From positions 62,001-126,000 of the forward strand of contig CAWHOW010000007.1 in assembly GCA_963831005.1 (NCBI GenBank): a stretch of DNA of 64,000 bases, read 5' to 3'. Positions 9,126-22,100 of the stretch are shown here, one piece after another (positions within the stretch are counted from its first letter, which is position 1; each line of letters begins with the position of its first letter). Made by a program: the position numbers and the translations under genes. The DNA is from CAWHOW01 sp963831005 (lineage in GTDB: Bacteria; Bacteroidota; Bacteroidia; Bacteroidales; CG2-30-32-10). Under the pieces are notes generated by a model. The model did not search any database. It was not told where the DNA came from and worked only from the letters and a program-made list of their open reading frames with translations.

Positions 9126-9991
9126 GCTCCTGCTGTACCTGCCGAACCTGTAGCACCAGTAGGTCCGGTAGCCCCATCATTACCATTAGTGCCAGTAGCA
9201 CCTGTAGCACCGGTGACTCCGACCGTTCCTGCCGTACCTGTAGCACCTGTAGGTCCTGTTGCTCCATCATTACCATTAGTGCCTGTTGCTCCAGTTGCAC
9301 CGGTAACTCCTGCTGTTCCGTCATTACCTGTAGCGCCCGTTGGCCCCGTAGCGCCATCATTACCATTTGTACCAGTGGCTCCTGTGGCACCGGTAACCCC
9401 TGTTGTTCCATCATTACCTGTGGCGCCTGTTGGTCCGGTTACTCCGGCAGTTCCATCAGCGCCTGTTGGTCCGGTTATGCCTGCTGCTCCCGCAATGCCT
9501 GTTGGACCGGTAGGTCCTGTTACACCTGCTGTCCCTGCACTTCCTGTAGCGCCTGTTGGGCCTGTAGCACCTGCACTTCCGACAGTTCCTGTTGCACCGG
9601 TAGAGCCTGTAGGGCCGGTTACACCGGCAGTTCCATTTGTTCCTGTTGCTCCTGTAGCGCCTGTTGGTCCCTGAGCACCTAATGCCTGTACCCATACAGT
9701 ACCGTTATAATACCAGAAACCAATACCGCCGCCTGTCATTGTAGTATTTGTATTATAGACCAGCAGCGAAGTGGCCGGGGTTGGAATGGTGGTAACATCA
9801 TGAGTTGATGTAAGGGATACCCTTGGTATCAGCAATCCTTTTGAACTGCTGCTTACATCAAGCATAGCCGAGTTGTCTGGAAGAGCCCCGCTGATGTTTA
9901 TTGCCACACCCTGCTGCGAGAAGGTCTTAATTGTCAGCAGCATGCATGATGCAACAAGCAAGGGCAGTAATAGTTTTTGTTTATTGTTCAT
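9089..9991 (-). CDS. Fibre protein, N-terminal part: signal peptide and collagen-like repeats
   Basis: Starts with an export signal (KQKLLLPLLVASCML...TFSQ); the VAS-Cys16 stretch could also be read as a lipobox. A short globular region follows (residues 26-105, with LDVSSSSKGLLIPRVSL, common in S74 fibre proteins), then a long Gly-x-y tract of GPTGATG units from about residue 107. At about 9126 one extra base in GGTGAGCTCC (sister repeats read GGTGACTCC or GGTAACTCC) throws the frame out, and the protein ends after GAHRCYRC. Without that base the two parts form one protein of about 1,010 residues, probably a trimeric surface fibre. It is the first gene of the operon with the type B and PorP/SprF genes. 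Confidence 0.82.
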   Translation of the reverse strand: MNNKQKLLLPLLVASCMLLTIKTFSQQGVAINISGALPDNSAMLDVSSSSKGLLIPRVSLTSTHDVTTIPTPATSLLVYNTNTTMTGGGIGFWYYNGTVWVQALGAQGPTGATGATGTNGTAGVTGPTGSTGATGTVGSAGATGPTGATGSAGTAGVTGPTGPTGIAGAAGITGPTGADGTAGVTGPTGATGNDGTTGVTGATGATGTNGNDGATGPTGATGNDGTAGVTGATGATGTNGNDGATGPTGATGTAGTVGVTGATGATGTNGNDGATGPTGATGSAGTAGAHRCYRCNRNKW

Positions 9992-10346
9992 GGGTTTTGA
10001 TTTCTATTAAAACAGAAATATATTACTTCTTAAATTTTTTAAAATAATCATTCATAACTTAACCGGTTCCACAGTAATTCCAACTGCCAGACTGAAATAG
10101 GGCAGGAGGGAAGTAGCTAGAAAAAGAGGTTGTGTTATTTATTAAATAATTCAAATAATGTTAATTATAGCACTTCGCAAATATAAAACTTAATTCAAAA
10201 TAATTATATATACTATATGTATAATTTTGTCAGTAAAGGTAATTGAAAATGAAATAAGGTTGTAAGTATGTAAATTAAATTTTTATTAATACTTTATTCC
10301 AACTACTTACTTTATTAATCCTGCCACAATACCAACAGGTATGTGC

Positions 10347-10745
10347 GAAATTCCTATCGGATGGAAGCAAATCCCATCGATACGGACGAAATTCCTATCG
10401 TCATGGAGGAAATGTCAATCGTCATGGAGGCAATGTCAATCGTCATGGAGGCAATGAGCATCGTCATGGACGCAATGCTCATCATCATGGAGGAAATGTC
10501 AATCGTCATGGAGGAAATGTCAATCGTCATGGAGGCAATGTCAATCGTCATGGAAGCAATGTGCATCGTCATGGAGGAAATGACTATCGTCATGGAGGCA
10601 ATGTCAATCGTCATGGAGGAAATGCCTATCGTCATGGGCGCAATGCCTATCGTCATGGACGCAATGCCTATCGTCATGGACGCAATGCTCATTGTCATGG
10701 ACGAAATCCCTATAGGCATAGAGGCAATACTCATTGGCATTGAGG
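10347..10745 (+). repeat. 21-bp tandem array A, 19 units
   Basis: 399 bases, exactly 19 x 21. Typical unit: (A/C)AAT, three or four variable bases, then ATCGTCATGGAGG or ATCGTCATGGACG. The first two and last two units are degenerate; the middle ones differ mainly in the variable window (GTCA, GAGC, GCTC, GACT, GCCT). Read as protein, each unit gives seven codons in several open frames, for example MSIVMEA or NAYRHGR on the plus strand. It shares its period, but not its sequence, with arrays at 25257, 36192 and 53535. Not a CRISPR: units abut directly and there are no spacers. Confidence 0.93.
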
Positions 10746-11118
10746 TAATATTCTTTTGGGTAGACACAGTCTATATCAGTCCGACAGTAATCTTTATAAG
10801 TCTTGTGCAAAAGGCATAAAAATAAGTAGACTTATTAATAAACCCATTTGGATAATAAATTATAGCTTAAACCTGAAAATCTTTATGGCAAACTGTAATT
10901 TCATTTCGGTTTATTGTATTTTGACAAGCTATCGTTATGTTTCGGGGGAATCAGATTATAACAAAAAATCCAATAAAAGTTAATAAAAATTTAACTGATA
11001 CATGGAGAATTCTGGATTTATTTCATTATTTTTGCTCACTACTATAATGAAAATTGCATAATTTCCCGAAAATATTGTCACATCGAGTAACGAAGTATAT
11101 CGAGATGAGACTGTGTGA

Positions 11119-11172
11119 GATTGTCTGTTCTCGATACGTACACCAGTTGGTGCACTACCCGGACTGACAATC
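11119..11172. repeat. Imperfect palindromic element
   Basis: Outer arms GATTGTC and GACAATC enclose an inner hairpin GTACACCAGTTGGTGCAC. Just upstream (11082-11118) are the related words CGAGTAACGAAG and TCGAGATGAGAC. The element lies 50 bases before the giant gene's start codon, so it may fall in its leader or promoter. Confidence 0.5.
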
Positions 11173-11223
11173 GCTTTTTTGTTTATAATATTATATAATC
11201 TATAACCTACTAAACCAATAAGT

Positions 11224-12744
11224 ATGAGAACCTTTTTACATTTTAAAACATTAAAACTGAGTATAGCTGCTTTAGCTATGTTTTTTACAATAAATAACAG
11301 TATTAATGCAGCTGCAATTTCTGCGGCTGCGACTGGTAATTGGAGCTCTACTTCAACATGGACAGGTGGAGTTGTACCCGGATCTGGAGATGATGTAACT
11401 ATTCCCACTAATTGTATTGTTACAGTTGATGGTACTGATGCATGCAATACTTTAACTATAGCTGCTCCTACAGCAGGAACTGGGGGCAATGGTATTCTCA
11501 TAAATAGTCCATATTCGCTTACAGTTACGGGTGCTATTTCCATGACAACACCAACAGGTGCTTTTAACAGCACTATTTCTGTAGGTTCAGGTGCATTAAG
11601 CGCTGCAAGTATTACATTGGGAGGAGGGGTGGCAGTTACTAAATACAACGAAGTATCCGTTTCTACTGGGACAATAAACGTTACCGGTAACATTACTTTT
11701 GGAGGAACTGCAGCACAATCAAGATTTTTATTTTCCGGAGCAGGAATACTTAATTTAGGCGGAAACCTTAGTACAGGGGGGACTTTTACCTGCTCAACAG
11801 GAACAGTTAACTTTAATGGTACTTCTGCCCAAACATTTGGTGGATATATGTATAATAAATTAAAATCAAATAATACTGCAGGCATTACCCCTGCTGCTGC
11901 ACCTACCATTGCTACCCTGACAATAGCTGATGTTACAAGCGGGAGTGTTTTTAATGATGGCGGATTTGCAATTACAACCGCAACAACGCTTAACCTCAAT
12001 TCGGGAACCTACAATTGTACAGCAGCTACTTTCCCCTGGGCAACTTTAAGCGCTAACACAGGAACAGTGAGCTTTGCAGGCAGTGATCTAACAATTCCCG
12101 CATTTGCTTTCTATAACCTTACACTTGCAGGAACAGGCACCTATACTATACCGTCTGCTGCAACTTTTCCCGGAACACTTACAATAGGCAGTTCGGCAGT
12201 AGCCACACTGGCAAGCGGAGTTAATTACACTGTAGCCAACCTGTTTCTTGGAGGAATTAATGAACCTTCCGGAACATGGGGATATGGCCCTGCCAATCCT
12301 CCTGCTAATCACAATACAACTTACTTCACATCTTCCACCGGTTATATAACAGTTTCCACAGGTTGTTCAGCAGGATACTGGTTAGGCACAACCAACACTG
12401 ATTGGAATACCGGAAGCAACTGGTGCACAGGTGCAGTGCCAACTTCATTAACTAATGTTGATATCCCTGCAACTACAAATCAACCGGTTATTAGCGCAGC
12501 AGAAAATATGTCATGTGCGAATCTTTTAATTGATGCAGGCGCCGGTTTAGTAAATAACGGAACATTAACAGTTACAGGTAATCTTACAGGCTCAGGTAGT
12601 TTAACACAGGGAACAAACGCAAGTTTAAACCTTGGCGGAACTGTCACGGTTTCCACTTTTACTGCTACTGCTGCTGGCAATACAGTCGATTACAATGGTT
12701 TGAGCCAAACAGTAAAAGTTACGTCAGCTATAACCGCAATTTAA
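11224..12744 (+). CDS. Giant T9SS surface protein, N-terminal part
   Basis: 506 codons from a clear ATG with a signal peptide (MRTFLHFKTLKLSIAALAMF ... NAAA). It begins with GNWSSTSTWTGG and DDVTIPTNC, a motif common at the start of Bacteroidota secreted beta-helix proteins, and repeats it at about residue 385 (TDWNTGSNWCTG). The rest is rich in G, T, S, N, with short strands such as FYNLTLAGTGTYT, as expected of a right-handed beta helix. The stop at 12744 is not a natural end: the same repeat style continues through the broken segment 12745-13143 and into the next open frame. I read 11224-23353 as one gene of about 4,040 codons. Confidence 0.8.
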   Translation: MRTFLHFKTLKLSIAALAMFFTINNSINAAAISAAATGNWSSTSTWTGGVVPGSGDDVTIPTNCIVTVDGTDACNTLTIAAPTAGTGGNGILINSPYSLTVTGAISMTTPTGAFNSTISVGSGALSAASITLGGGVAVTKYNEVSVSTGTINVTGNITFGGTAAQSRFLFSGAGILNLGGNLSTGGTFTCSTGTVNFNGTSAQTFGGYMYNKLKSNNTAGITPAAAPTIATLTIADVTSGSVFNDGGFAITTATTLNLNSGTYNCTAATFPWATLSANTGTVSFAGSDLTIPAFAFYNLTLAGTGTYTIPSAATFPGTLTIGSSAVATLASGVNYTVANLFLGGINEPSGTWGYGPANPPANHNTTYFTSSTGYITVSTGCSAGYWLGTTNTDWNTGSNWCTGAVPTSLTNVDIPATTNQPVISAAENMSCANLLIDAGAGLVNNGTLTVTGNLTGSGSLTQGTNASLNLGGTVTVSTFTATAAGNTVDYNGLSQTVKVTSAITAI

Positions 12745-13143
12745 GTGGAGGACTAAACATTCGGCGCAATTGCAACAGTTAAAGTAACCTTTCATTAAGC
12801 GGTTCTGCAACAGCAACCACAGGGGCGACTTTAGCTGTTGGAGGCACTATGTCACTTAGCGGTGCTGCAACATAACAACAGGAGCTGCACTGAGAGTGAC
12901 CGGAGCTACTTACTGTCGGAGATGGCACTCAATTAAATCTTGGCGATTATCCCTTTACAGTTGATCGGCACTGCAACCATTGGTAATGGTATAAGCGGCA
13001 TATTAAATATTACTTCACCACAGGCGTTAAGTTATTTATTGGTCTGGTGACAATTAATGCAGGAGCCACCTGGGATGCACTAATAGTGGATTAATAATGC
13101 CACTTCTGTTTTCCACGGTGGAATTACCAACAATGGAAGCTTT
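12745..13143 (+). pseudogene. Broken coding segment inside the giant gene (several small indels)
   Basis: No single frame is open, yet all three frames in turn give pieces of the flanking repeat style: LSGSATATTGATLAVGG, then VGDGTQLNLGDYPF, then an FHGGITNNGS stretch that matches the intact copy near 13757. Each switch needs a one-base loss or gain, spaced some 20-100 bases apart. Such a cluster inside a 12-kb frame that is otherwise open points to a poorly resolved assembly spot or to local decay. The last switch is an extra T near 13144 (AGCTTTTACTG compared with ACTTTTACAG downstream). Confidence 0.7.
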
Positions 13144-16100
13144 TACTGTCGGTACAGGTACCCAAACTTTTAATACAAACGTCCAACCTCTTCACGGGAT
13201 ATTTTCGATTCCTAATGTTACAGTTAACGGTGCAGGCAATATTTTAAATAACTATGGCACATTGACTATTGGAACCTCATTGGCAGGAACAGGTGAAATA
13301 AGAAACGAAGCATCAGGTACACTCAATATAGGCGGAAATTGTACTATTAATACGTTTATTGCAGTTGCTGCCGGCAATACAGTTAATTTTTATGAAAATG
13401 GTCCTCAAACTATTCCAGATACTACTTTCTCTAACCTAACCTTATCAGGCAGCGGGGCCAAGACATTGCAAGCCCTCACGATAGTCAATGGCAATTTAAC
13501 TTTAAGTGGAACAGCTACAGCAACAACTGTTAGGGTCATGACAATTGGAGGAAATGTTAATATTGGTGATGGTACGACATTAACTTTAGGGAATTATAAC
13601 TTTATTGTTGATGGAACTACCATAATCGGGGGTGGTACAAGCGGCAGCCTGGTAGTTACTTCATCCGGAAATACACTACGTTGTGATGGTTTATTAACTA
13701 TTAACCCCGGTGCTATATGGAATAATTCAACAAGTAATGCAACATCCACTTTCTACCATGGAATTACAAATAATGGAACTTTTACAGTCGGTACAGGTGT
13801 ACAAACTTTTTCTACAAATTCACAAGCACTAAGTGGAACCTTTACAATACCAAACGTTACCGTTACGGCTGTTTCACTAACAAACAATGGTAATTTGACT
13901 GTAACAAAAGCTTTAGCCGGAACAGGCGGAATAACAAATTTAGGAAATCTGTATATTGACAGTTCTTCTACTATAGATACCATAGATGCAAAAGCTCCCG
14001 GTAATACTGTATATTTTAATGGCACCAGTGCTCAAACTATCCCTGCATTCAATTACTATAATCTTACGGTTGGCAATCCCAGTTCGATAACATTAGCCAC
14101 CAATCATAATATAGGCGTTGCAGGAACATTTGTCCCGGGTACAGCTAAATTTACTACCAATGGAAGCACAGTTAATTTCAATAGAATTGATGGAAGCGGT
14201 GCACAGACAGTACCTCCATTTACTTTTTATAATTTGACATTATCGGGCAGCGGTACTAAATCATTCGCCGGAATTGACAGCGCTAATGGAAACATTTCCA
14301 TTAATAGTCCTGCTTTAGCCGATTTGGGAAATGATACTTCTTATTCGAATACTTTGTCATTTGGAAGCGCTCCTCAAATTGCGGGTCAATGGGGCGGAGC
14401 AGGTTCAACTACAGTGAACCAGTCACCCAATTTTGCAGCAGTATCAACAGGTGTCTTGAATGTAGCTACTATAGAAAATTCATGGACGGATGCCGACAGC
14501 ACTACTAACTGGAATGACCCAAATAACTGGTCATACAGTACTGTTCCTGTAGCTTCAACTAATGTTATCATTTCAGGAACACCCTATCATTGCCCTGTGA
14601 TTGACACAACAGCAGTTTGCAATAATATTACCATAAGCGCAGGCGATTCACTTACTATTGCCGGCACCGATACATTGTCTGTCAGCGGAAACTTCCTTAA
14701 TAGCGGCAGGTTCTTTTCAAATTCAAGCACTGTAATTTATAATGGAAAGGCTCAATCAGTTGGAGGTGGAACATATTATAACCTTATTTTAACAGGTAAC
14801 GGGATAAAATCTACTTCGACTAATGATACAATAAAGGGTATTCTTTCTATGGAGGACGGCGCTTTTGTTACTGCCGCACCCACTTACAGTACTTCAGCGC
14901 AACTTCAGTATAACACACCTTATGCAAGAACTTGCGGCAAGGAATGGGTGACACCTTTCACAGCATCAGGAGGAATACTTATTGCCAACACTGGTGTGAT
15001 AACTGACAGTATTGCCCATACTTTTACCGGAGCGCCCTTTACTGTAGACAGTGGAGCGACTGTAAATCTAAAGAATTATATAACCACGCTGAATGCTGGT
15101 TCTTCGTTTAATCTCTTGCCGGGAGCAACATTGGAAGATTCTAAAACTGCAGGAGTCAATGGTTCTTTTACTGTATCAGGTGGTACAATAAATCTTGATC
15201 CGGCAGCAAATTACATATTTGCAAACAGCGCAGCCGCTATTACGACTTTAGGCTCTCTTTTAACGACAGCCCATAACATTACAATTGCTGATACTACCTT
15301 CACGGTGGCATTAGCCAGTGGTGTTTCAGTTACTGGTACATTCACGGTGAACAGAAATGTTATTTTTATTATGGGGTCCAATGTGGTCAGTGGAAGCGGA
15401 GCTTTTTCACTTGCATCCGGAGCCACTTTAAGAACTGCAAATGCATTAGGACTTAGTAATTCTATTTCGACTCTTGGTCCAAATTACCTTGACCCTGCAG
15501 CAAATTATTCATTCGATGGTACAACTGCACAAGTTACCGGGATGACAACAGCTTTAACTGCAAATAATGTTATTATCAACAATACTTCGGGCGTATCTCT
15601 TTCGGGGCCTGTAACTGTGAATGGTATACTCACTTTAACGAATGGTATACTCACAACAACTCCAACTAACTTACTGACCATTGGAAATCCGGGTGATACT
15701 GCTATTGTTAATGCTACACTCGCAAAATATATAAATGGTCCACTTAACTGGACGTTAGCTTCAGGAATAGCTTATACATTTCCTGTTGGAAATGGAGGAA
15801 ATTATTATCCATTTACAATAACTCCTACAGGAACAACACCGCAAATAAGGGTTGCAGCGTTTAAAGGCAACTGTGGCGGCACTCCCGATAACTTAACCAT
15901 ACATTCTTTAAGCACTACTGAATATTGGTCGGACAGCTTAGTTTCAGGAAGTTTAACAGGCGCAGTTATTGGTCTTACCCGTCCTACTGCTATTGCTCCT
16001 TTCACAGTCATTGGATCAAGCACTACACAGGGTGGAACATATTCAACTCTTCATGGAACTACAGGAACATATTCAATTACTAATTCTGATAATGTTCCTA

Positions 16101-19100
16101 ATCTTGGTTATTTTGATATGGGCGGGTGCACCAATACAGGCGATACTGCCGCCACTGCCTGCGACCAGTTTAACTGGCATGGAACTGTTTATATTAACAG
16201 TGGTATGCCTACATACCCTTATACCAATGTGGGAGGCTGCGACAGTACAGTAACCTTGCATCTCACAATTAACAAAAGTACTAGTAGTGATACAAATGCA
16301 ATAGTCTGCAATAGTTTTAGCTGGTATGGTACATCATACACAGCCAGTGCTGCACCTACGCATACTTTTACAAATTCAGTAGGCTGCGATAGCACTGTAA
16401 CGTTGAATCTGACAATAAATAACAGTACATATAATGCCTTAACAGTGATAAGTTGTGATAGTAGTGTGTGGAATGGAACAACTTATACAAGTAGTGGTAC
16501 ATATACACATAATTATTTCAATGGTTCAGGTTGTGCCTCAACAGATACGTTGCATCTGACAATTAACAACAGTACAGTCGGTGATACGGCAGCAATCGCC
16601 TGCAATAGTTTTACTTGGTATGGAAGTGTTTATAATGTGAGCGGTACTCCGACCCATATACTTACAAATGCAGTTGGTTGTGACAGCACAGTAACATTAA
16701 GCCTGACAATTAACAACAGTACAGTTGGTGATACGGCAGCAATCGCCTGCAATAGTTTTTTCTGGTATGGAAGTGTTTATAGTGGGAGCGGTACTCCGAT
16801 CCATACACTTACAAATTCAGTAGGCTGCGACAGCACAGTGACACTTCATTTAACTATTAATAATAGCACAACATCAAGCACTACTGTGGCAGCATGTAAT
16901 AGTTATTTTTGGAATGGAACAACTTATACCACTTCAGGTGATAAGACATTTGATGCAACAAATTCCAAAGGATGTGATTCAACTGCAACCTTACATTTGA
17001 CAATTAACAACAGTACCACCGGTGATACAGCAGCAATAGCCTGCAACCATTTTACCTGGTATGGGACTGTATATAATGCAAGCGTTACTCCGACCCATAT
17101 ACTTACAAATGCAGTTGGTTGTGATAGTACAGTAACATTACATCTGACAATTAACAACAGTACAGTCGGTGATACGGCAGCAATAGCATGCAACCATTTT
17201 ACCTGGTATGGAAGTGTTTATAATGTGAGCGGTACTCCAACCCATATACTTACAAATGCAGTTGGTTGTGACAGCACAGTAACATTGAGCCTGACAATTA
17301 ACAAAAGTACAACCGGTGATACAACAGCAATAGCCTGCAATAGTTTTACCTGGTATGGAAGTGTTTATAGTGGGAGCGGTACTCCGATCCATACACTTAC
17401 AAATTCAGTAGGCTGCGACAGCACAGTGACACTTCATTTAACTATTAATAATAGCACAACATCAAGCGCTACTGTGGCAGCATGTGATAGTTATTTTTGG
17501 AATGGAACAACTTATACCACATCAGGTGATAAGACATTTGATGCACTAAATTCCAAAGGATGCGATTCAACAGCAACATTACATTTGACAATTAACAGCA
17601 GTAACACTGGTGACACAGCCGCAATAGCCTGCAACAGTTTTACCTGGTACGGGACTATGTATAATGCAAGCGGTACTCCGACCCATGTGCTTACAAATGC
17701 AGTAGGTTGTGACAGTACAGTAACATTGAGCCTGACAATTAACAAAAGTACAACCGGTGATACAACAGCAATAGCCTGTAATAGTTTTACCTGGTATGGA
17801 ACTGTATATAATGCAAGCGGTACCCCGATCCATGTGCTTACAAATGCAGTAGGTTGTGACAGTACAGTAACATTAAACCTGACAATTAACAGCAGTACTG
17901 TTGGTGATACAGCAGCAATCGCCTGCAATAGTTTTACCTGGTACGGAAGTGTTTATAGTGTGAGCAGTTCTCCAACTCATATTCTTACAAATTCAGTAAA
18001 CTGTGACAGCACTGTAACATTGAATCTGACTATCAATAACAGTACATATAATGCTTCTACAGTAATAAGCTGTGATAGTAGTGTATGGAATGGAACAACT
18101 TATACCAGCACTGGTACTTATACTTATAATTATACTAATGGAACAGGATGCGCTTCAACAGACACCTTGCATTTGACTATCAACAACAGTACCATTGGTG
18201 ATACTGCCGCAATTGCATGTGACAATTTTACCTGGTATGGAAATACTTATTTTGCAAGCGGTACACCTACGTTTGTGCTTACAAATGCAGTAGGTTGCGA
18301 CAGCACAGTTTCTTTGAATCTGACAATTAACAACAGCAGTGTTGGACCTGATACCAATGTTACGGCTTGCGATAGTTTTACATGGTATGGAACCACTTAT
18401 TATAATAGTAGCCATCGTTCGCAGATTTTGACAAACTCAGTTGGTTGCGACAGCACTATTACCTTGTTCCTGAATATACGTCATAGTACGCATGATGTAA
18501 ATACTGTGTCGGCCTGTGAAAGTTATGAATGGTATGATTCAACATATACTGCAAGCGGGACATATACATACGATTATACCAACGTTCACGGTTGCCCGTC
18601 AACAGATACTTTGTACCTGACAATCAATAACAGCACATATAGTGCATCTACAGCAACTGCGTGTGATAGTTATGTATGGCATGACAGCACTTATACTATG
18701 AGTGGTACCTATACGTATAATTATTTAAATGGAACAGGTTGCGCTTCAACAGATACTTTGCACCTGAATGTCAATTACAGTAATGGAAGTGATACTGCTG
18801 TGACTGCCTGCGGTAACTTTACCTGGTATGGAATGACTTATTATTTAAGCGGAACTCCGACTCATCTATATACAAACATATCCGGTTGTGACAGCACAGT
18901 GACGTTGAATCTTACAATAAACAGCACCTATAATGTGGCAACAGAAGCAGCCTGTGATACATTAACATGGCATGATTCAACCTATACCATGAGCGGCACT
19001 TATACCTATAATTATATCAATGGTTCAGGTTGTGCATCAACAGATACATTGTATTTGACTATCAATTCAGGCACATTTAGTGCTTATACAGAGACAGGTT

Positions 19101-22100
19101 GCGACAGCTTAGTATGGGAGGGAAATACTTATAGCAGTAGTGGTAAATATTTAAATAGCTATACTAATGGAACAGGATGCGCTTCAACAGATACATTGTA
19201 TTTGACCATTAATAACAGCACACATAATGTAGCTATAGATACAGCCTGCGACAGTTATGTCTGGGAAGGAACAACCTATACTAATAGCGGAACCTATTTG
19301 TATGATTATATGAATGGTTCTAACTGCCCTTCAACGGACACATTACATTTGACCATCAATAACAGTACACATACTGTAACAATTGAGGCAACCTGTGATA
19401 GTTATGTCTGGAATGGATCAACTTATACTGTCAGTGGTACTTATACCTATAATTATACAAATGGTTTAGGATGTCCATCTACTGATACATTGCATCTCAC
19501 TATCAATACAGGCACATTTAATGCTTATACAGAAATAGGTTGTGACAGCTATGTATGGGAGGGAAATACTTATATCAGCAGTGGCAAATATTTAAATAGC
19601 TATACTAACGGTACCGGATGCGCTTCAACAGATACATTGTATTTAACCATTAATAACAGCACACATAATGTAGCTATAGATACAGCCTGCGACAGTTACG
19701 TATGGAATGGGAATACATATACCTTGAGTGGCACATATCTGCATAACTATGCAAATGGTTCGGGCTGTGCTTCAACAGATACCTTACATCTGACCATTAA
19801 TAACAGCACTCATTATGTATATATAGAATCAGGCTGTGACAGTTATACATGGTATACTAATACATTCACCAGCAGTGGTATTTATACCTATAATTATACT
19901 AATGCTTCCGGTTGTGCTTCTACTGATACGATGTATCTGACTATTTATAACAGCACTCACAATGTCGTTACAGAAACAGCTTGCGACAGTTATTTGTGGA
20001 ATGGAACAACCTATACCATCAGCGGTACTTATCTGTATAATTATAATAATGGTTCGGGTTGTCCATCAACAGATACATTACACCTGACAATAAATAACAG
20101 CACACATAATGCAGTTACAGAAGTTACTTGTGACAGTTATTTATGGAATGGAACTACCTATACCATTAGTGGCACCTATCTGCATAATTATAATAATGGT
20201 TCAGGCTGTGCATCAACAGATACATTGCATCTGACTATCAATACAGGCACATTTAATGCATATACAGAGACCGGCTGCGACAGCTTAGTATGGGAAGGAA
20301 ATACTTATAGCAGCAGTGGTAAATATTTAAATAGCTATACTAATGGTACCGGATGCTCTTCAACAGATACATTGTATTTGACCATTAATAACAGTACACA
20401 TAGTGCAGTTACAGAAGTAGCATGTGATAGTTATTTATGGAATGGAACAACCTATACCATAAGCGGTACCTATCTGCATAATTATAATAATGGTTTAGGC
20501 TGTGCTTCTACAGATACATTGCACCTGACAATAAATAACAGCACACATAATGCAGTTACAGAAGTTACTTGTGACAGTTATTTATGGAATGGAACAACCT
20601 ATACTATCAGCGGTACCTATCTGCATAATTATAATAATGGTTCAGGCTGTGCTTCTACAGATACATTGCACCTGACAATAAATACAGGTACACATAATGT
20701 AGTTACTGAAATTGCATGTGACAGTTATTTATGGAACGGAAATACCTATACCATCAGCGGCACCTATCTACATAATTATAATAATGGTTCTGGTTGTGCA
20801 TCTACAGATACATTACACCTGACAATAAATAACAGCACACATAATGCAGTTACCGAAGTAGCATGTGATAGTTATTTATGGAACGGAACGACCTATACCA
20901 TCAGCGGCACCTATCTGCATAATTATAATAATGGTTCAGGTTGTCCATCAACAGATACATTACACCTGACAATAAATAACAGCACACATAATGCAGTTAC
21001 AGAAGTTACTTGTGACAGTTATTTATGGAATGGAACAACCTATACTATCAGCGGTACCTATCTGCATAATTATATGAATGGTTCGGGATGTGCATCTACA
21101 GACACCTTACATCTGACAATAAATACTGGCACGCATAATGTAGTTACAGAAGTAGCATGTGATAGTTATTTATGGAACGGAAATACCTATACCATCAGCG
21201 GCACCTATCTACATAATTATAATAATGGTTCTGGTTGTGCATCTACAGATACATTACACCTGACAATAAATAACAGCACCCATAATGCAGTTACCGAAGT
21301 AGCATGTGACAGTTATTTATGGAACGGAACTACCTATACCATCAGTGGCACCTATCTGCATAATTATAATAATGGTTCAGGTTGTCCATCAACAGATACA
21401 TTACATCTGACAATAAATAACAGCACACATAATGCAGTTACAGAAGTTACTTGTGACAGTTATTTATGGAATGGAACAACCTATACTATCAGCGGTACCT
21501 ATCTGCATAATTATAATAATGGTTCAGGCTGTGCATCAACAGATACATTGCATCTGACAATAAATACAGGTACGCATAATGTAGTTACTGAAATTGCATG
21601 TGATAGTTATTTGTGGAACGGAAATACCTATACCATAAGTGGCACCTATCTACATAATTATAATAATGGTTCTGGTTGTGCATCTACAGATACATTACAC
21701 CTGACAATAAATAACAGCACCCATAATGCAGTTACCGAAGTAGCATGTGACAGTTATTTATGGAACGGAACTACCTATACCATCAGTGGCACCTATCTGC
21801 ATAATTATAATAATGGTTCAGGTTGTCCATCAACAGATACATTACATCTGACAATAAATAACAGCACACATAATGCAGTTACAGAAGTTACTTGTGACAG
21901 TTATTTATGGAATGGAACAACATACACCAATAGTGGTATCTTTACATTTGATTATAATAATGGTTCAGGTTGTGTATCAACAGATACATTGCATCTGACA
22001 ATAAATACAGGCACACATAATGTAGTTACAGATGTAGCATGTGACAGTTATTTGTGGAACGGAAATACCTATACCATCAGCGGTACCTATCTGCATAATT

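Larger units (their letters stand above)
9992..11223 (+). other. 1.23-kb divergent intergenic region with a 21-bp array
   Basis: Lies between the divergently transcribed fibre operon and the giant surface-protein gene, so both promoters must be here. It contains an AT-rich stretch (9992-10330), the 19-unit 21-bp array (10347-10745), and an imperfect palindrome (11119-11172) preceded by CGAGTAACGA / TCGAGATGAGA words. No recognisable gene; open frames over the array on both strands follow from its 21-bp period. Confidence 0.6.

Noticed and set aside
8963..9682. Plus-strand frames rich in Pro-Val or Cys-Ser opposite the collagen region
   Set aside because: Antisense readings of Gly-x-y codons (GPTGATG) produce such compositions automatically.
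10347..10745. CRISPR array
   Set aside because: Units are 21 bp and abut without spacers, variation is within the unit, and no cas genes are present.
10343..10819. Long open frames on both strands over array A as genes
   Set aside because: A stop-free 21-bp unit automatically gives open frames in several phases. No start signal, domain or preferred frame was seen; kept as a repeat.
10980..11999. 339-codon minus-strand frame opposite the giant gene
   Set aside because: Shadow of the Gly/Thr-rich coding strand; the plus strand has signal peptide and repeats.
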